A stretch of 27,755 nt of DNA from Bianquea renquensis (GTDB lineage: Bacteria > Bacillota > Clostridia > Lachnospirales > Bianqueaceae), in the NCBI RefSeq assembly GCF_014384895.1, contig NZ_JACRSQ010000037.1, forward strand, positions 1 to 27,755. Reading direction: 5' to 3'. The first letter of the stretch is position 1, and each line of letters begins with the position of its first letter. This document shows, one piece after another, positions 1-7,806 of this stretch. The translations under genes and the position numbers were made by a program. The notes beneath the pieces were generated by a model. The model was not told where the DNA came from. It was given only the letters and a program-made list of their open reading frames with translations, and ran no database searches.

Positions 1-99
1 ATTTGGGTTGTGCTAATGTTCCTCAGCCTCGCAGGGCTCATCATGACTCCGCTGCTTAGGAAGAGAAAATCACGTGACTGTAAATCTAAACGGCACTGA
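1..99 (+). CDS. C-terminal end of a membrane-anchored protein (partial)
   Basis: The window opens inside a reading frame (frame 1) that runs to a TGA at 97-99. The 32 visible residues are a hydrophobic stretch (IWVVLMFLSLAGLIM) followed by a strongly basic tail (RKRKSRDCKSKRH). A single terminal membrane helix plus positive tail is the layout of Gram-positive cell-wall-anchor signals or of a C-terminally anchored membrane protein. Any LPXTG-type motif would lie upstream, outside the window, so sortase anchoring is only a possibility. A hairpin 90 bp downstream may end its transcript. It could also be a chance open stretch. Confidence 0.4.
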   Translation: MWVVLMFLSLAGLIMTPLLRKRKSRDCKSKRH

Positions 100-188
100 A
101 CGTTTGCTGCAACCAATACAACAATTCGATGCCGCCATTTCCCCAAATTTCAGGGCAATAGCGTAAGGATTGTAAAACCATATTTCAG

Positions 189-229
189 AACATGGCGGTA
201 TCCGAAAGGAGCCGCCATGTTCATTTTGT
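189..229 (+). terminator. Hairpin, possible terminator of the partial upstream gene
   Basis: Perfect 10-bp inverted repeat: aacatggcgg at 189-198 and ccgccatgtt at 212-221, with a 13-base loop. It is followed on the + strand by a weak T-rich run (cattttg). The T-run is short, so termination is plausible rather than certain. Confidence 0.45.
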
Positions 230-239
230 CTAGATCCCG

Positions 240-277
240 ACTTCGGGCCAAAATCGAGCTGTTGACAAAGCCCTATA
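240..277. repeat. 38-bp repeat, left copy (probable insertion-sequence end)
   Basis: Bases 240-277 match 27623-27660 at 37 of 38 positions in the same orientation; the one difference is c at 248 versus t at 27631. The repeat contains ttgacaaagcccta, whose TTGACA could serve as a rightward -35 box. A transposase-like N-terminal remnant begins 50 bp to the right, so I read this as the 5' terminal repeat of an insertion sequence whose body lay to the right. The exact element boundary is not visible. Confidence 0.6.
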
Positions 278-327
278 CTCCACCCGGACATTATGGTAAG
301 ATATAGAAAAGCAAGGGGGATTCACTT

Positions 328-483
328 ATGTTGATGCGGATGGATAATAAGCAACTGAAATTTCATTTCGTTACGATTGAAAATCTTGTGCCAGAAGATC
401 AGACTTTGATAAAATTGAATTGTTTGCAAACAATGCTTCAAAACGGTGCGGCGGCGACAACCTTGTTCCCTTACCGCAATTGA
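328..483 (+). pseudogene. Truncated transposase N-terminus (IS1182-like)
   Basis: A 51-codon ORF starts at ATG 328 with an AGGGGG ribosome-binding site 10 bases upstream (312-317) and stops at TGA 481-483. Its first half (KQLKFHFVTIENLVPEDQTL) resembles the N-terminus of IS1182-family transposases, which typically begin with an F-x-x-L-x-x-LVPEDH-like motif. After about residue 30 the sequence no longer fits a transposase and soon stops, whereas intact members are over 400 residues. The junction, near 410-425, is probably where the recombinase-bearing DNA begins. Its position just inside the 38-bp repeat supports an IS 5' end. The family call rests on a short motif only. Confidence 0.4.
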
Positions 484-512
484 GGTATACTAAGGATAGT
501 GATAGCCACTAT
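463..512 (+). promoter_or_regulatory. Candidate promoter and inverted repeat upstream of the recombinase
   Basis: TTGTTC (463-468), a 17-base spacer and TATACT (486-491) form a plausible sigma-A promoter overlapping the end of the transposase remnant. Just downstream, atagtg (496-501) and cactat (507-512) form a small inverted repeat near the expected transcription start. It could bind a regulator. Confidence 0.45.
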
Positions 513-594
513 GAACCTTGATAACTGCATAGATTCCTTTCATATTGATCCGCATTTCATCTCGTATCACTCATTTTGAAAGGATGGATCAATC

Positions 595-2193
595 ATGGAA
601 AACAGAGTTTATTGTTTATACCGAGTTTCTACCGATAAACAGGTGGATTACAATGACAGAAGCCAGGCGGATATTCCAATGCAACGCAAAGCCTGCCACC
701 GCTTCGCCGAGGAAAAGGGCTGGACGATCCTCCACGAGGAACAAGAGGATGGCGTGTCCGGCCACAAAGTACGAGCAGAAAAACGCGACAAGCTGCAAAT
801 CATCAAGGAACACGCCAAACAGGGCAAGTTTGATATTCTGCTGGTATTCATGTTTGACCGCATAGGACGGATCGCAGACGAAACGCCCTTTGTGGTGGAA
901 TGGTTTGTAAAAAACGGCGTTCGCGTATGGAGCACCCAAGAAGGCGAGCAGCGGTTTGACAATCACACCGACAAGCTCACCAACTACATTCGATTTTGGC
1001 AAGCCGATGGGGAATCGGAAAAAACTTCTATCCGTACCAAAACTGCTTTAGGACAGCTTGTAGAGGACGGACATTTCAAGGGTGGAACCAATGCCTATGG
1101 GTATGACCTTGTAAAAAGCGGGCGTCTCAATAAGCGCAAGCACGAGCTCTATGAATTGTCCGTCAATGAAGAGGAGGCGGCCATTGTACGGCTTATATTT
1201 GATAAATATGTGCATGAAGGTTATGGCGCCCAGCGCATTTCAACCTATCTGAACGATCTAGGCCATCGGGCGAGGACAGGAAAAAAGTGGCACCCTGCCA
1301 GCATTCGGGGTATTCTTAGCAATCTCACCTACACAGGCGTTTTACGAAGCGCTGAAAGCCGGTCTCCTATACTGCCCCACCTGCAAATCATAGACCCAGC
1401 ATTGTTTGAAGCAGCACAACAAATCCGCAAAGCTCGCTCTAATTCCGCAAAGGAGATACGACATATTCCTTTGAACACCCGCGGAAATTCCCTTTTAGCC
1501 GGGAACATATTTTGCGGACATTGCGGTTCACGGTTGACCCTTACTACCAATGGCCGGTTTTATCCCTGTAAAAGTGATCCGAACCGGATCGTGAAACGGG
1601 TGCGGTATGTTTGTTACGGAAAGACACGAAAGCAGACGGAATGTGATGGACAGACCGGCTACACGTCCCACGTTCTGGACGGGATTGTCGATAAGCTGGT
1701 GCGGCAGATATTTGAACACATGAAAGCCATCCCGAAAAGCGAGATCGTCAATGCGCGGTATCAGGAAAAAATGACCGAACGGAAAGCACTGCTTCGCACC
1801 GTCCGTGAGGACTTCACGAAAGCAACAAATGATCTTAGTACATTGAAAGCGGAAGTCGTCAAATCCCTACAGGGTAACAGCGCTTTTTCCAAGGAACTAC
1901 TGGGATCACTGATCGCCGAAGCAGAAGTCAAATGCGCTGAACTCCAAAAGCAGTACGAGGACGCAAAGGCCGCCTATGAGGAAGGCCAGAGTATTTTACA
2001 GTCGCTGAATTCCCAGTACAATGACATTATCTCATGGGCGGAAATGTATGACACGGCCAGTATCGAAGTCAAGAAAATGATAATCGGGTATTTAATCAAC
2101 CGGATCGAGGTTTACCGGGACTACAAGCTGCACATTGATTTTAATATTGACTTTGAGCAATTCAGCCTCGGCATGGACGTGAGTGAAACATAG
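595..2193 (+). CDS. Large serine recombinase / integrase
   Basis: 532 residues, typical for large serine recombinases that integrate or excise phages, ICEs and transposons. The N-terminal resolvase domain (about 4-150) carries the catalytic serine at residue 12 in the YRVSTDKQ motif and the FDRIGR arginine motif. A recombinase (DNA-binding) domain spans roughly 165-270. A zinc ribbon begins with CGHCG at 307-311, with further cysteines in YPCKSD, YVCYG and ECDG. A charged coiled-coil-like segment runs about 375-465, as used for synapsis control. The ATG at 595 has a gaaagga site 9 bases upstream. No excisionase or conjugation gene lies nearby, so it looks like the stranded end of an integrated element. 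It ends 60 bp from the 3' end of tRNA-Ala, a common place for integration junctions. Confidence 0.95.
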   Translation: MENRVYCLYRVSTDKQVDYNDRSQADIPMQRKACHRFAEEKGWTILHEEQEDGVSGHKVRAEKRDKLQIIKEHAKQGKFDILLVFMFDRIGRIADETPFVVEWFVKNGVRVWSTQEGEQRFDNHTDKLTNYIRFWQADGESEKTSIRTKTALGQLVEDGHFKGGTNAYGYDLVKSGRLNKRKHELYELSVNEEEAAIVRLIFDKYVHEGYGAQRISTYLNDLGHRARTGKKWHPASIRGILSNLTYTGVLRSAESRSPILPHLQIIDPALFEAAQQIRKARSNSAKEIRHIPLNTRGNSLLAGNIFCGHCGSRLTLTTNGRFYPCKSDPNRIVKRVRYVCYGKTRKQTECDGQTGYTSHVLDGIVDKLVRQIFEHMKAIPKSEIVNARYQEKMTERKALLRTVREDFTKATNDLSTLKAEVVKSLQGNSAFSKELLGSLIAEAEVKCAELQKQYEDAKAAYEEGQSILQSLNSQYNDIISWAEMYDTASIEVKKMIIGYLINRIEVYRDYKLHIDFNIDFEQFSLGMDVSET

Positions 2194-2197
2194 CATA

Positions 2198-2229
2198 CAA
2201 CAAAACCTCGCTCCCTTTCGGAAGCGAGG
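2198..2229 (-). terminator. Terminator of tRNA-Ala
   Basis: On the minus strand a 10-bp stem (cctcgcttcc / gggagcgagg, one G-T pair, GAAA loop) at 2229-2206 is followed by TTTTGTTG. It lies 24 bp beyond the tRNA 3' end and is oriented to terminate the tRNA transcript before it runs into the recombinase gene. Confidence 0.85.
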
Positions 2230-2252
2230 ATAAGCACTTTCCCTTGCAAGAG

Positions 2253-2325
2253 TGGAGATAAGGGGATTCGAACCCCTGGCCTCTTGAATGCCATTCAAGC
2301 GCGCTCCCAACTGCGCTATACCCCC
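2253..2325 (-). tRNA. tRNA-Ala (anticodon GGC)
   Basis: A 73-nt cloverleaf reads on the minus strand. Acceptor stem GGGGGTA pairs with TATCTCC and includes the G3:U70 wobble that identifies alanine tRNAs. The D arm begins GCGC. The anticodon stem is CTTGA/TCAAG around loop ATGGCAT, giving anticodon GGC. The T arm is AGGGG-TTCGAAT-CCCCT, with discriminator A. CCA is not encoded. It has its own promoter (2352-2381) and terminator. Confidence 0.97.
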
Positions 2326-2351
2326 ATCACACTTTGTTTCAAGCGAACACT

Positions 2352-2381
2352 ATTATAGCATACGTACTTTCTCGCTGTCAA
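2352..2381 (-). promoter_or_regulatory. Promoter of tRNA-Ala
   Basis: Minus strand TTGACA (2381-2376), an 18-base spacer and TATAAT (2357-2352) with an extended TG element. It ends 27 bp upstream of the tRNA 5' end, a strong consensus promoter as expected for a stable RNA. Confidence 0.85.
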
Positions 2382-2484
2382 GCATTTTTTCCACCCATTC
2401 TAAAAAACACCGCCTCCCATTGTCACCGCAAATTTATGGAAGCCTTCTTCTCGCCCTGTGACGCTCCACAATGAGAACTTTGTT

Positions 2485-2533
2485 GGGCAACCTCTGTCAG
2501 AGATGCAGACAGAGGTTGCCCGTTTTTTATTTT
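2485..2533 (+). terminator. Strong hairpin with T-tract on the + strand
   Basis: Perfect 14-bp stem gggcaacctctgtc (2485-2498) / gacagaggttgccc (2508-2521) with a 9-base loop, followed by gttttttattttt. The T-tract is on the + strand, although the adjacent gene (2527-4626) is on the minus strand and its stop codon lies inside the T-tract. On the minus strand the hairpin has no U-tract after it. It would stop rightward transcripts from entering antisense to the glycosidase gene. Confidence 0.7.
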
Positions 2534-4626
2534 TCCCGCACGACGTTCTGAGTCAAAACGATCCCATTCTCATACTCTAGCACGGCCGTTCCTCCTGGGA
2601 CCGGCAGCCGGAAAGACACATTCCACTCCTTCGGCCAGGCCGGCAGAAATCGGACTTCGCCCCGGTCCACCTGCAAGGCCATCAACAAAAGGCCAATGGA
2701 AGTTGACGTCCCGTGGTCCTGGTCCGGCGTCCAGTCAAAGTTTGGACCCCAGTATGCTGGAAAGAAACAATCTTCTGCTATAGCGGCGAAATTGCTGGTC
2801 ACCGCCTCGCGGCAAAAATCCGTCATGCCCAGAATAGCGGCCTGCTCCAATGCCTGAGACCACCCTGCGATATGCACATTTGTCCTCTGGGAAAAAGTAT
2901 CCGTTAGAATTTCGCGCATTTCAGGGCTATCATAGGGGCTGAGGGCCTGATAGGGAAACAGCACATAGAGCTCCGGAGTCTCACAGTTTTTCGGCTCTGT
3001 GTCTATGAATGCCCGGCAGGGCGCGATCACCTGCTTTCCATTCTTCTCCATATAGGGAATGCTGCACAGATCCTCTTCCGTCAGCGCAGGTGTTCCCCCC
3101 AGTTCCCTCATCAGGCGGGACACTGCTATGATCCCGGCAAGATCCGGTGTGTCGTCGATGCAATCCTGCCATGTTTCCAGAGATGAAACGGGCGCAATGC
3201 AAAGTTTTCCGTCCTCGCCTCTAGAAAACCGTTCCCGGAAAAATTGCAGAACCTCCCCCGCGAAGGGCAGCGCTGTGTCCGTCAGAAAATCAGCGTCCCC
3301 AGTAAACTGGCAAAACTTCAACATCATAAACGCGATCTCCAATTGCCCATTGACATGCCAGCCGATGTAGCGATTCACGCACTCTGGCTTCTCCTCCCCA
3401 ATGTGGGTATAGCCAAAGTTTGAATCCGCATAGGTTCCATAGAATGTAAATGTCTCCGGCAACAGAATCCCCCCGCAGCCAAAGGTATTGCGTGCTCTGT
3501 CCCGGCAGATGGGCATCAGCTGTTTACAGAGCCGGAAGAAGGGACGCATCCCCTCAAAATCGCCAGAATATAACATATCCCAGTAAATCAGGCGGGTATT
3601 TTGGATCCAATAGGGTTCTCCCCACCTTCGATAATCATAATCCCCTCCGTCGTAGGGCGAAGGATGGACCGTAAAAATTGAGCCATTAAACTTAATCGGC
3701 ATTTTGCCACGGCCAGCACAGCCGTTCATGTATTTTTGCAGTGTATATCCTCTGGACGCTAACTCTGCATCTGGCGTACCGCTTGCGAAGAGATAGTACT
3801 CACCAAAAAACCGGCCCCACCAGTCTTGATTCTTTCTCAGTGCATCTAAATAGGAAGTGGAAAATAACTCATCGGCCAGCCTCTGGGTTTCCAAGGCCCA
3901 TATCTCTGGGGTGGCTGACATCCGGCAATCCTGCAAGATATACAGGATATGCCGCGTATTTGGCTCCGCTTCAAGCCTCGCCTGTACTCGGACAAACCCT
4001 TCTCCTCCCACAACGCATCCAAAGGTTCGGTGCCGTATGGGATCCTCACCAATATGCTCCGCAAGATTCTGATTCAAAACTGAATAGGCATAATACGACC
4101 ACTGATTGGAATGGCACCATTGCAGCCGGTCTACCGGACAAAAAATCCGATCCGCGCTCTCCTTGACTATAAAAGGCGCACTGCTATACCCATAGCACGA
4201 TTCATCCTTCGGATTCAGGACACGCTCCCGATCCCGATAGTTAATCTGTTCAACCGACACCGGTACTTTTCTCACCGCGTCCACTCGCACCGCCAGCAGC
4301 GGAGTGTCCACAAAAGCGGACACCGTGACCCGCACCTGACCGGCGGCATCCTGGATGCGGACACACCCATCGGTCAAATCCAGCTCCAACTCCGGCAGGT
4401 TTTCCTTTGAAAAGATGCCAGGTACCTGCACTGTGATATATCCCGTTTTCATTAGACGCCCGGACTCCCCAAAGCTATCGGTCTTGCTCAGAAGTAGATG
4501 AAGCCTGCTGTCCTCCTCCAGCCAGACATTCGCTCCGCAGTCGCCCCCTCCAATGGGAACGCTCTCCCGTGAACTCTTTGAAAATCCTTTCTTTCTTACA
4601 TTAGCGTCCGTGATTCGATAAGCCAT
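2527..4626 (-). CDS. DUF5703 / GH95-like glycoside hydrolase-related protein
   Basis: 699 residues from the ATG at 4626. An upstream in-frame ATG (4638) is part of ATGGAGGATAAAATG, where GGAGG is the ribosome-binding site, so the second ATG is chosen. The N-terminal domain has PIGGGDCGANVW at 24-35 followed by LHLLLSKTDSFGESGRLMKTG, the signature I associate with DUF5703 N-terminal domains of glycan-degrading loci. The C-terminal two thirds resemble an (alpha/alpha)6 barrel glycosidase of the GH95/GH65 type, with a closing LPAWPKEWNVSFRLPVPGG beta-sandwich motif typical of that clan. No signal peptide is seen, so it should act in the cytoplasm on imported oligosaccharide. It is divergent from the M55 peptidase gene with its own promoter. 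The substrate cannot be read from the sequence. Confidence 0.75.
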   Translation of the reverse strand: MAYRITDANVRKKGFSKSSRESVPIGGGDCGANVWLEEDSRLHLLLSKTDSFGESGRLMKTGYITVQVPGIFSKENLPELELDLTDGCVRIQDAAGQVRVTVSAFVDTPLLAVRVDAVRKVPVSVEQINYRDRERVLNPKDESCYGYSSAPFIVKESADRIFCPVDRLQWCHSNQWSYYAYSVLNQNLAEHIGEDPIRHRTFGCVVGGEGFVRVQARLEAEPNTRHILYILQDCRMSATPEIWALETQRLADELFSTSYLDALRKNQDWWGRFFGEYYLFASGTPDAELASRGYTLQKYMNGCAGRGKMPIKFNGSIFTVHPSPYDGGDYDYRRWGEPYWIQNTRLIYWDMLYSGDFEGMRPFFRLCKQLMPICRDRARNTFGCGGILLPETFTFYGTYADSNFGYTHIGEEKPECVNRYIGWHVNGQLEIAFMMLKFCQFTGDADFLTDTALPFAGEVLQFFRERFSRGEDGKLCIAPVSSLETWQDCIDDTPDLAGIIAVSRLMRELGGTPALTEEDLCSIPYMEKNGKQVIAPCRAFIDTEPKNCETPELYVLFPYQALSPYDSPEMREILTDTFSQRTNVHIAGWSQALEQAAILGMTDFCREAVTSNFAAIAEDCFFPAYWGPNFDWTPDQDHGTSTSIGLLLMALQVDRGEVRFLPAWPKEWNVSFRLPVPGGTAVLEYENGIVLTQNVVREK

Positions 4627-4670
4627 TTTATCCTCCATTCCAGAGCGCTCGCCGTGGGGGTGCCATCAGA

Positions 4671-4699
4671 GCGATTTGTGACGCTCCGACACAAATCGC
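4671..4699 (-). promoter_or_regulatory. Inverted repeat in the leader of the DUF5703 gene
   Basis: Perfect 10-bp arms gcgatttgtg (4671-4680) and cacaaatcgc (4690-4699) with a 9-base centre, located between the minus-strand promoter and the ribosome-binding site. There is no U-tract, so an operator or mRNA stem is more likely than a terminator. Confidence 0.5.
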
Positions 4700-4722
4700 C
4701 GGGTGAACTTGCATTTTGTCTC

Positions 4723-4751
4723 AGTATACTAGATATAAAACGCGATGTAAA
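4723..4751 (-). promoter_or_regulatory. Promoter of the DUF5703 gene
   Basis: Minus strand TTTACA (4751-4746), a 17-base spacer and TATACT (4728-4723). It lies about 100 bp upstream of the start codon, leaving a leader that contains the 4671-4699 inverted repeat. Confidence 0.7.
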
Positions 4752-4786
4752 GAGTCCACTGGAAACTCGGTAAAAAAATTCACGTC

Positions 4787-4815
4787 TTGCTTTCTTTCAT
4801 ATCCAATGCTATAAT
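4787..4815 (+). promoter_or_regulatory. Promoter of the M55 peptidase gene
   Basis: TTGCTT (4787-4792), a 17-base spacer and TATAAT (4810-4815) with an extended TGC element. It lies about 30 bp upstream of the coding start. Confidence 0.75.
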
Positions 4816-4842
4816 GGCTGCAACTAGGACCATGAGTAGGAG

Positions 4843-5640
4843 GTGATTTCTATAAATATTCTAATTATGACCGACGCCGAAGGGCTCTGCGGCATCTACC
4901 AAAATGAACAGGTCAAAGCGACACATCCCTTGTATGGGGAATGCCGGCGGTATATGACCCGGCAGATTAATGAATTGGCGGCAGGATTTAAAGGAGCAGG
5001 CGTAGAGCGCGTGTATGTCCGGGACTGCCATGGAGGCGCTTGCAGCGCCATTTGGGAGGACATCAGCGCCGATGTGGACCGGATTATCCAGGGGGATACC
5101 GGGACAAACCGGATGCCCTATATCGAATCCGTGGATGCTGTGGCCTTATTGGGATACCACGCTATGGCTGGAACTCCCACCGCGGTTTTGGAGCATACGA
5201 TGATGTCGACACTGTGGCAGAAATTTATGATCCACGATACAGAAGCCGGCGAAATTCTGCTGGACGCCAGCATCGCCGGGGATTACGGAAAGCCGGTGAT
5301 CCTTGTGGCCGGGGACGATTATGCCTGCGCAGAGGCTGAGCGGCAGATACCAGGCGTCGTGACGGCGCAGCTTAAAGAGGCAATGTCCTGTTACGGCGCG
5401 TCGATGCTCTCGCCATCGGCGGCATACGCTCTCCTCCGCAAAAAAGCTGCAGAAGCCGTCACCGCGTATCCGTCCATACAACCTATTGTACAGCCAAAAC
5501 CTGTGGTTCTCTCGCTGGAATTGATCGAACGCGGCCAGCTTCCCCATCCCGAGACAAAGCCCTATATGAAAATTACAGGCCCTCGCTCCTATCAGGTGGA
5601 GGGCAGTTCGGTGGCGGAGGCGTTATTTCGGCTTTTCTAA
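4843..5640 (+). CDS. M55 family D-aminopeptidase (DppA-like)
   Basis: DppA-type zinc peptidases remove N-terminal D-amino acids from small peptides in the cytoplasm and form decameric rings (family knowledge). Visible motifs are MTDAEG near the N-terminus, RDCHGG, LLGYHAMAGTP and GEILLDAS, matching the metal-ligand blocks of Bacillus subtilis DppA (Asp8, Glu10, His60, His104, Glu133). The start is odd. The only GTG (4843) overlaps a perfect AGGAGGTGA site at 4838-4846. With residue 1 set at ATA 4852 instead, the ligands fall at D8, E10, H60, H103 and E134, nearly identical to DppA. The ATG at 4867 would delete the first strand. The native start may therefore be a degraded ATG (ATA) 8 bases after the ribosome-binding site. 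It stands upstream of the GH36-like gene, but that gene has its own promoter. Confidence 0.88.
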   Translation: MISINILIMTDAEGLCGIYQNEQVKATHPLYGECRRYMTRQINELAAGFKGAGVERVYVRDCHGGACSAIWEDISADVDRIIQGDTGTNRMPYIESVDAVALLGYHAMAGTPTAVLEHTMMSTLWQKFMIHDTEAGEILLDASIAGDYGKPVILVAGDDYACAEAERQIPGVVTAQLKEAMSCYGASMLSPSAAYALLRKKAAEAVTAYPSIQPIVQPKPVVLSLELIERGQLPHPETKPYMKITGPRSYQVEGSSVAEALFRLF

Positions 5641-5679
5641 CGAGGCCCTGTCCTGACTTCTTTTTTAACACTTTATCCG

Positions 5680-5708
5680 TTGCAAACAGATTCATTATAC
5701 GATATAAT
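5680..5708 (+). promoter_or_regulatory. Promoter of the GH36-like / GHL10-like pair
   Basis: TTGCAA (5680-5685), a 17-base spacer and TATAAT (5703-5708), 29 bp before the ATG at 5738. An AGGAGG ribosome-binding site is at 5724-5729. Confidence 0.75.
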
Positions 5709-5737
5709 AGCAAAAAAACGAGCAGGAGGATCAATCC

Positions 5738-7792
5738 ATGTTCAAAAAAGAATGGAAAGATTGTTATGTACTCTGCGATGATCAGCGTTTGACCATCGGT
5801 AACGCTGCTATTGAGCGATGCTATCTGATACACGGCGGCCAATTCATCCCCGCCGCAATTCTCAATAAGAAAACTGGCCACACCTGGCAGGGAAACCAGA
5901 AGGACTATATCGTACCCTCCAATTCATTTCTCCATGCCGCTGAAGCAACCATGGACCTGGCTGTGACCATTGAGGACCATGACGGACTCTCCCATTCCTT
6001 CATGAAGGCCACCATCACCATGGTACAGGGAGACAGACACATCATTTGGGATCTGATGGTCTTCCCGTCCAGCGAAGGACCAGCCCTACCTTTCATTACA
6101 TCGAATATTCGCCTATTTGCCGCCACACCCGTAACACTGACTTTCCTCGAGCCCTCTTCTGCGCCAACCGCACCGGAAGGTCTTCATCTGATTCCGTCGG
6201 ATGCGGATTGCATTGACTGCATATCGCTCCCCGATGGGCACTATAAGTTTGAAGCCGTCCGCCTCTATGACCGAACCGATACTCACGATACCTTAGTCAA
6301 GATTGACTCGCAGATGCTTTATAAAAACGAACCCTATCAGGCAGATGGCAACCTATTCTTTATCCATGATTATGTCCGGGACGAAGCGCTAATGTTGGTC
6401 AAGGAGGCTCCCACTCACATGGCATCCCTCGGCAGGTCTACAGGCGACCTCCATATTGATGGAAAAAAATCTGTCCAGATGATAGGCTCAGGGCTGGACG
6501 GGGCTGTTGTCGACTCAGAAGGAATCTTCAGCTACAGCTCTACTGTCGGTGTCGGTGCGCGTCAAGAATTGGACGGACTCTATCTCGATTTCTACCGCCA
6601 GCAATATAAGGGCGAATCTTGCCGGCATACCTTTACTATGTCCAACACCTGGGGCGATCAAAGCCAGGACAGTGCCATCTGCCATGATTTTATGATGCGG
6701 GAGATTGAGATCGCCGCATCCATCGACCTTGACATCGTACAGATCGACGACGGATGGCAGAAGGGAATCACAGCAAATTCTAAGCTGGTGAAGGGAGGCG
6801 TGTGGGAAGGCTATTACGCCAACGATCCTAACTTTTGGGATATTAATGAGGCGAAATTCCCCCAGGGACTCGCTCCCATCGTGGACTATGCCGCTTCAAA
6901 AGGCATCACCATGGGATTGTGGTTCTCCCCAGACTCCTCCAGAGACTTTGCCAACTGGAAACGGGATGTGGAGACTCTTCGCCACCTGTATGAGCAGTAC
7001 AACATCCGCTATTTCAAGTTGGACGGTGTGAAACTGCGCAACAAAACGTGCGAACGGAATTATCTGCGCTTTCTGGAGGAACTTCATGCCATCAGCCACG
7101 GGCAGATCTCCTTCAATCAGGATATCACCGCTGAAATTCGCCTAGGCTACGTCTATCACAAGCAGTATGGCACTCTGTTCGCGGAAAACCGCTACACTGG
7201 CTCTACCAGCTACTACCCCCACAATACGCTGAAAAACCTCTGGCATCTGTCCGAGTACTTTCCCGTCACCCGCTTCCAATTTGAGCTGCTCAACAACCGT
7301 CGCAACGCGGATCAATACGGCGATGATCCGTTGGCTCCTTCCCAATATTCCATAGACTATGAATTTGCCACCGTCATGCTCGCCAACCCCCTCTTCTGGA
7401 TGGAGATGCGCAATCTGACGCCGGACGATATAACAACGCTGCGCAGCATTGTATCGGTATATAAGCAGTACCGCCAAGAATTTTTCCAGGCCCGGATTCG
7501 CCCCATAGGGCAGATGCCCGATGGCGTCAGCTTCACCGGCTTTCAGATTGAATGCGGACCTGGTCACGGATACCTCCTGTGCTTTCGCGAATTTACAGCC
7601 AATTCGCACTATACCTATGCGCTGCGGGATCTCCAAGGCCATTGCCTTAAGGCCACAGTGCTGTACAGTGGCTTATCTGAATCGAATCGGTCTGCTTCTA
7701 TTCAGACCGATGATGATGGGATGCCAAGCCTCACTGTTACAATGAAGCAACCTCGCAGTTATATGCTGATCCAGTATCAGGACGCAGAATAG
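5738..7792 (+). CDS. GH36-like (clan GH-D) glycoside hydrolase
   Basis: 684 residues, close to the ~700 usual for GH36. An N-terminal beta-sandwich-like region (about 1-300) leads to a TIM barrel: FTMSNTWGD at its start, DIVQIDDGWQ at 332-341, GLWFSPD, then RYFKLDGVK with Asp429 placed as the GH36/GH27 nucleophile. The usual GH36 acid/base block (SDDTD-like) is not obvious; the region around LFAENRY/RRNADQYGDD takes its place, so the specificity may differ from alpha-galactosidase. No signal peptide is seen, so it is probably intracellular. It has its own promoter and an AGGAGG site 8 bases before ATG. The next gene follows after 14 bp, so the two are co-transcribed. Assignment to clan GH-D is fairly safe; the substrate is not known. 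Confidence 0.8.
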   Translation: MFKKEWKDCYVLCDDQRLTIGNAAIERCYLIHGGQFIPAAILNKKTGHTWQGNQKDYIVPSNSFLHAAEATMDLAVTIEDHDGLSHSFMKATITMVQGDRHIIWDLMVFPSSEGPALPFITSNIRLFAATPVTLTFLEPSSAPTAPEGLHLIPSDADCIDCISLPDGHYKFEAVRLYDRTDTHDTLVKIDSQMLYKNEPYQADGNLFFIHDYVRDEALMLVKEAPTHMASLGRSTGDLHIDGKKSVQMIGSGLDGAVVDSEGIFSYSSTVGVGARQELDGLYLDFYRQQYKGESCRHTFTMSNTWGDQSQDSAICHDFMMREIEIAASIDLDIVQIDDGWQKGITANSKLVKGGVWEGYYANDPNFWDINEAKFPQGLAPIVDYAASKGITMGLWFSPDSSRDFANWKRDVETLRHLYEQYNIRYFKLDGVKLRNKTCERNYLRFLEELHAISHGQISFNQDITAEIRLGYVYHKQYGTLFAENRYTGSTSYYPHNTLKNLWHLSEYFPVTRFQFELLNNRRNADQYGDDPLAPSQYSIDYEFATVMLANPLFWMEMRNLTPDDITTLRSIVSVYKQYRQEFFQARIRPIGQMPDGVSFTGFQIECGPGHGYLLCFREFTANSHYTYALRDLQGHCLKATVLYSGLSESNRSASIQTDDDGMPSLTVTMKQPRSYMLIQYQDAE

Positions 7793-7806
7793 GAGCCTCG
7801 ACGAAT

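Noticed and set aside
2092..2310. 72-codon minus-strand ORF spanning tRNA-Ala
   Set aside because: It reads through the tRNA and its terminator; no ribosome-binding site.
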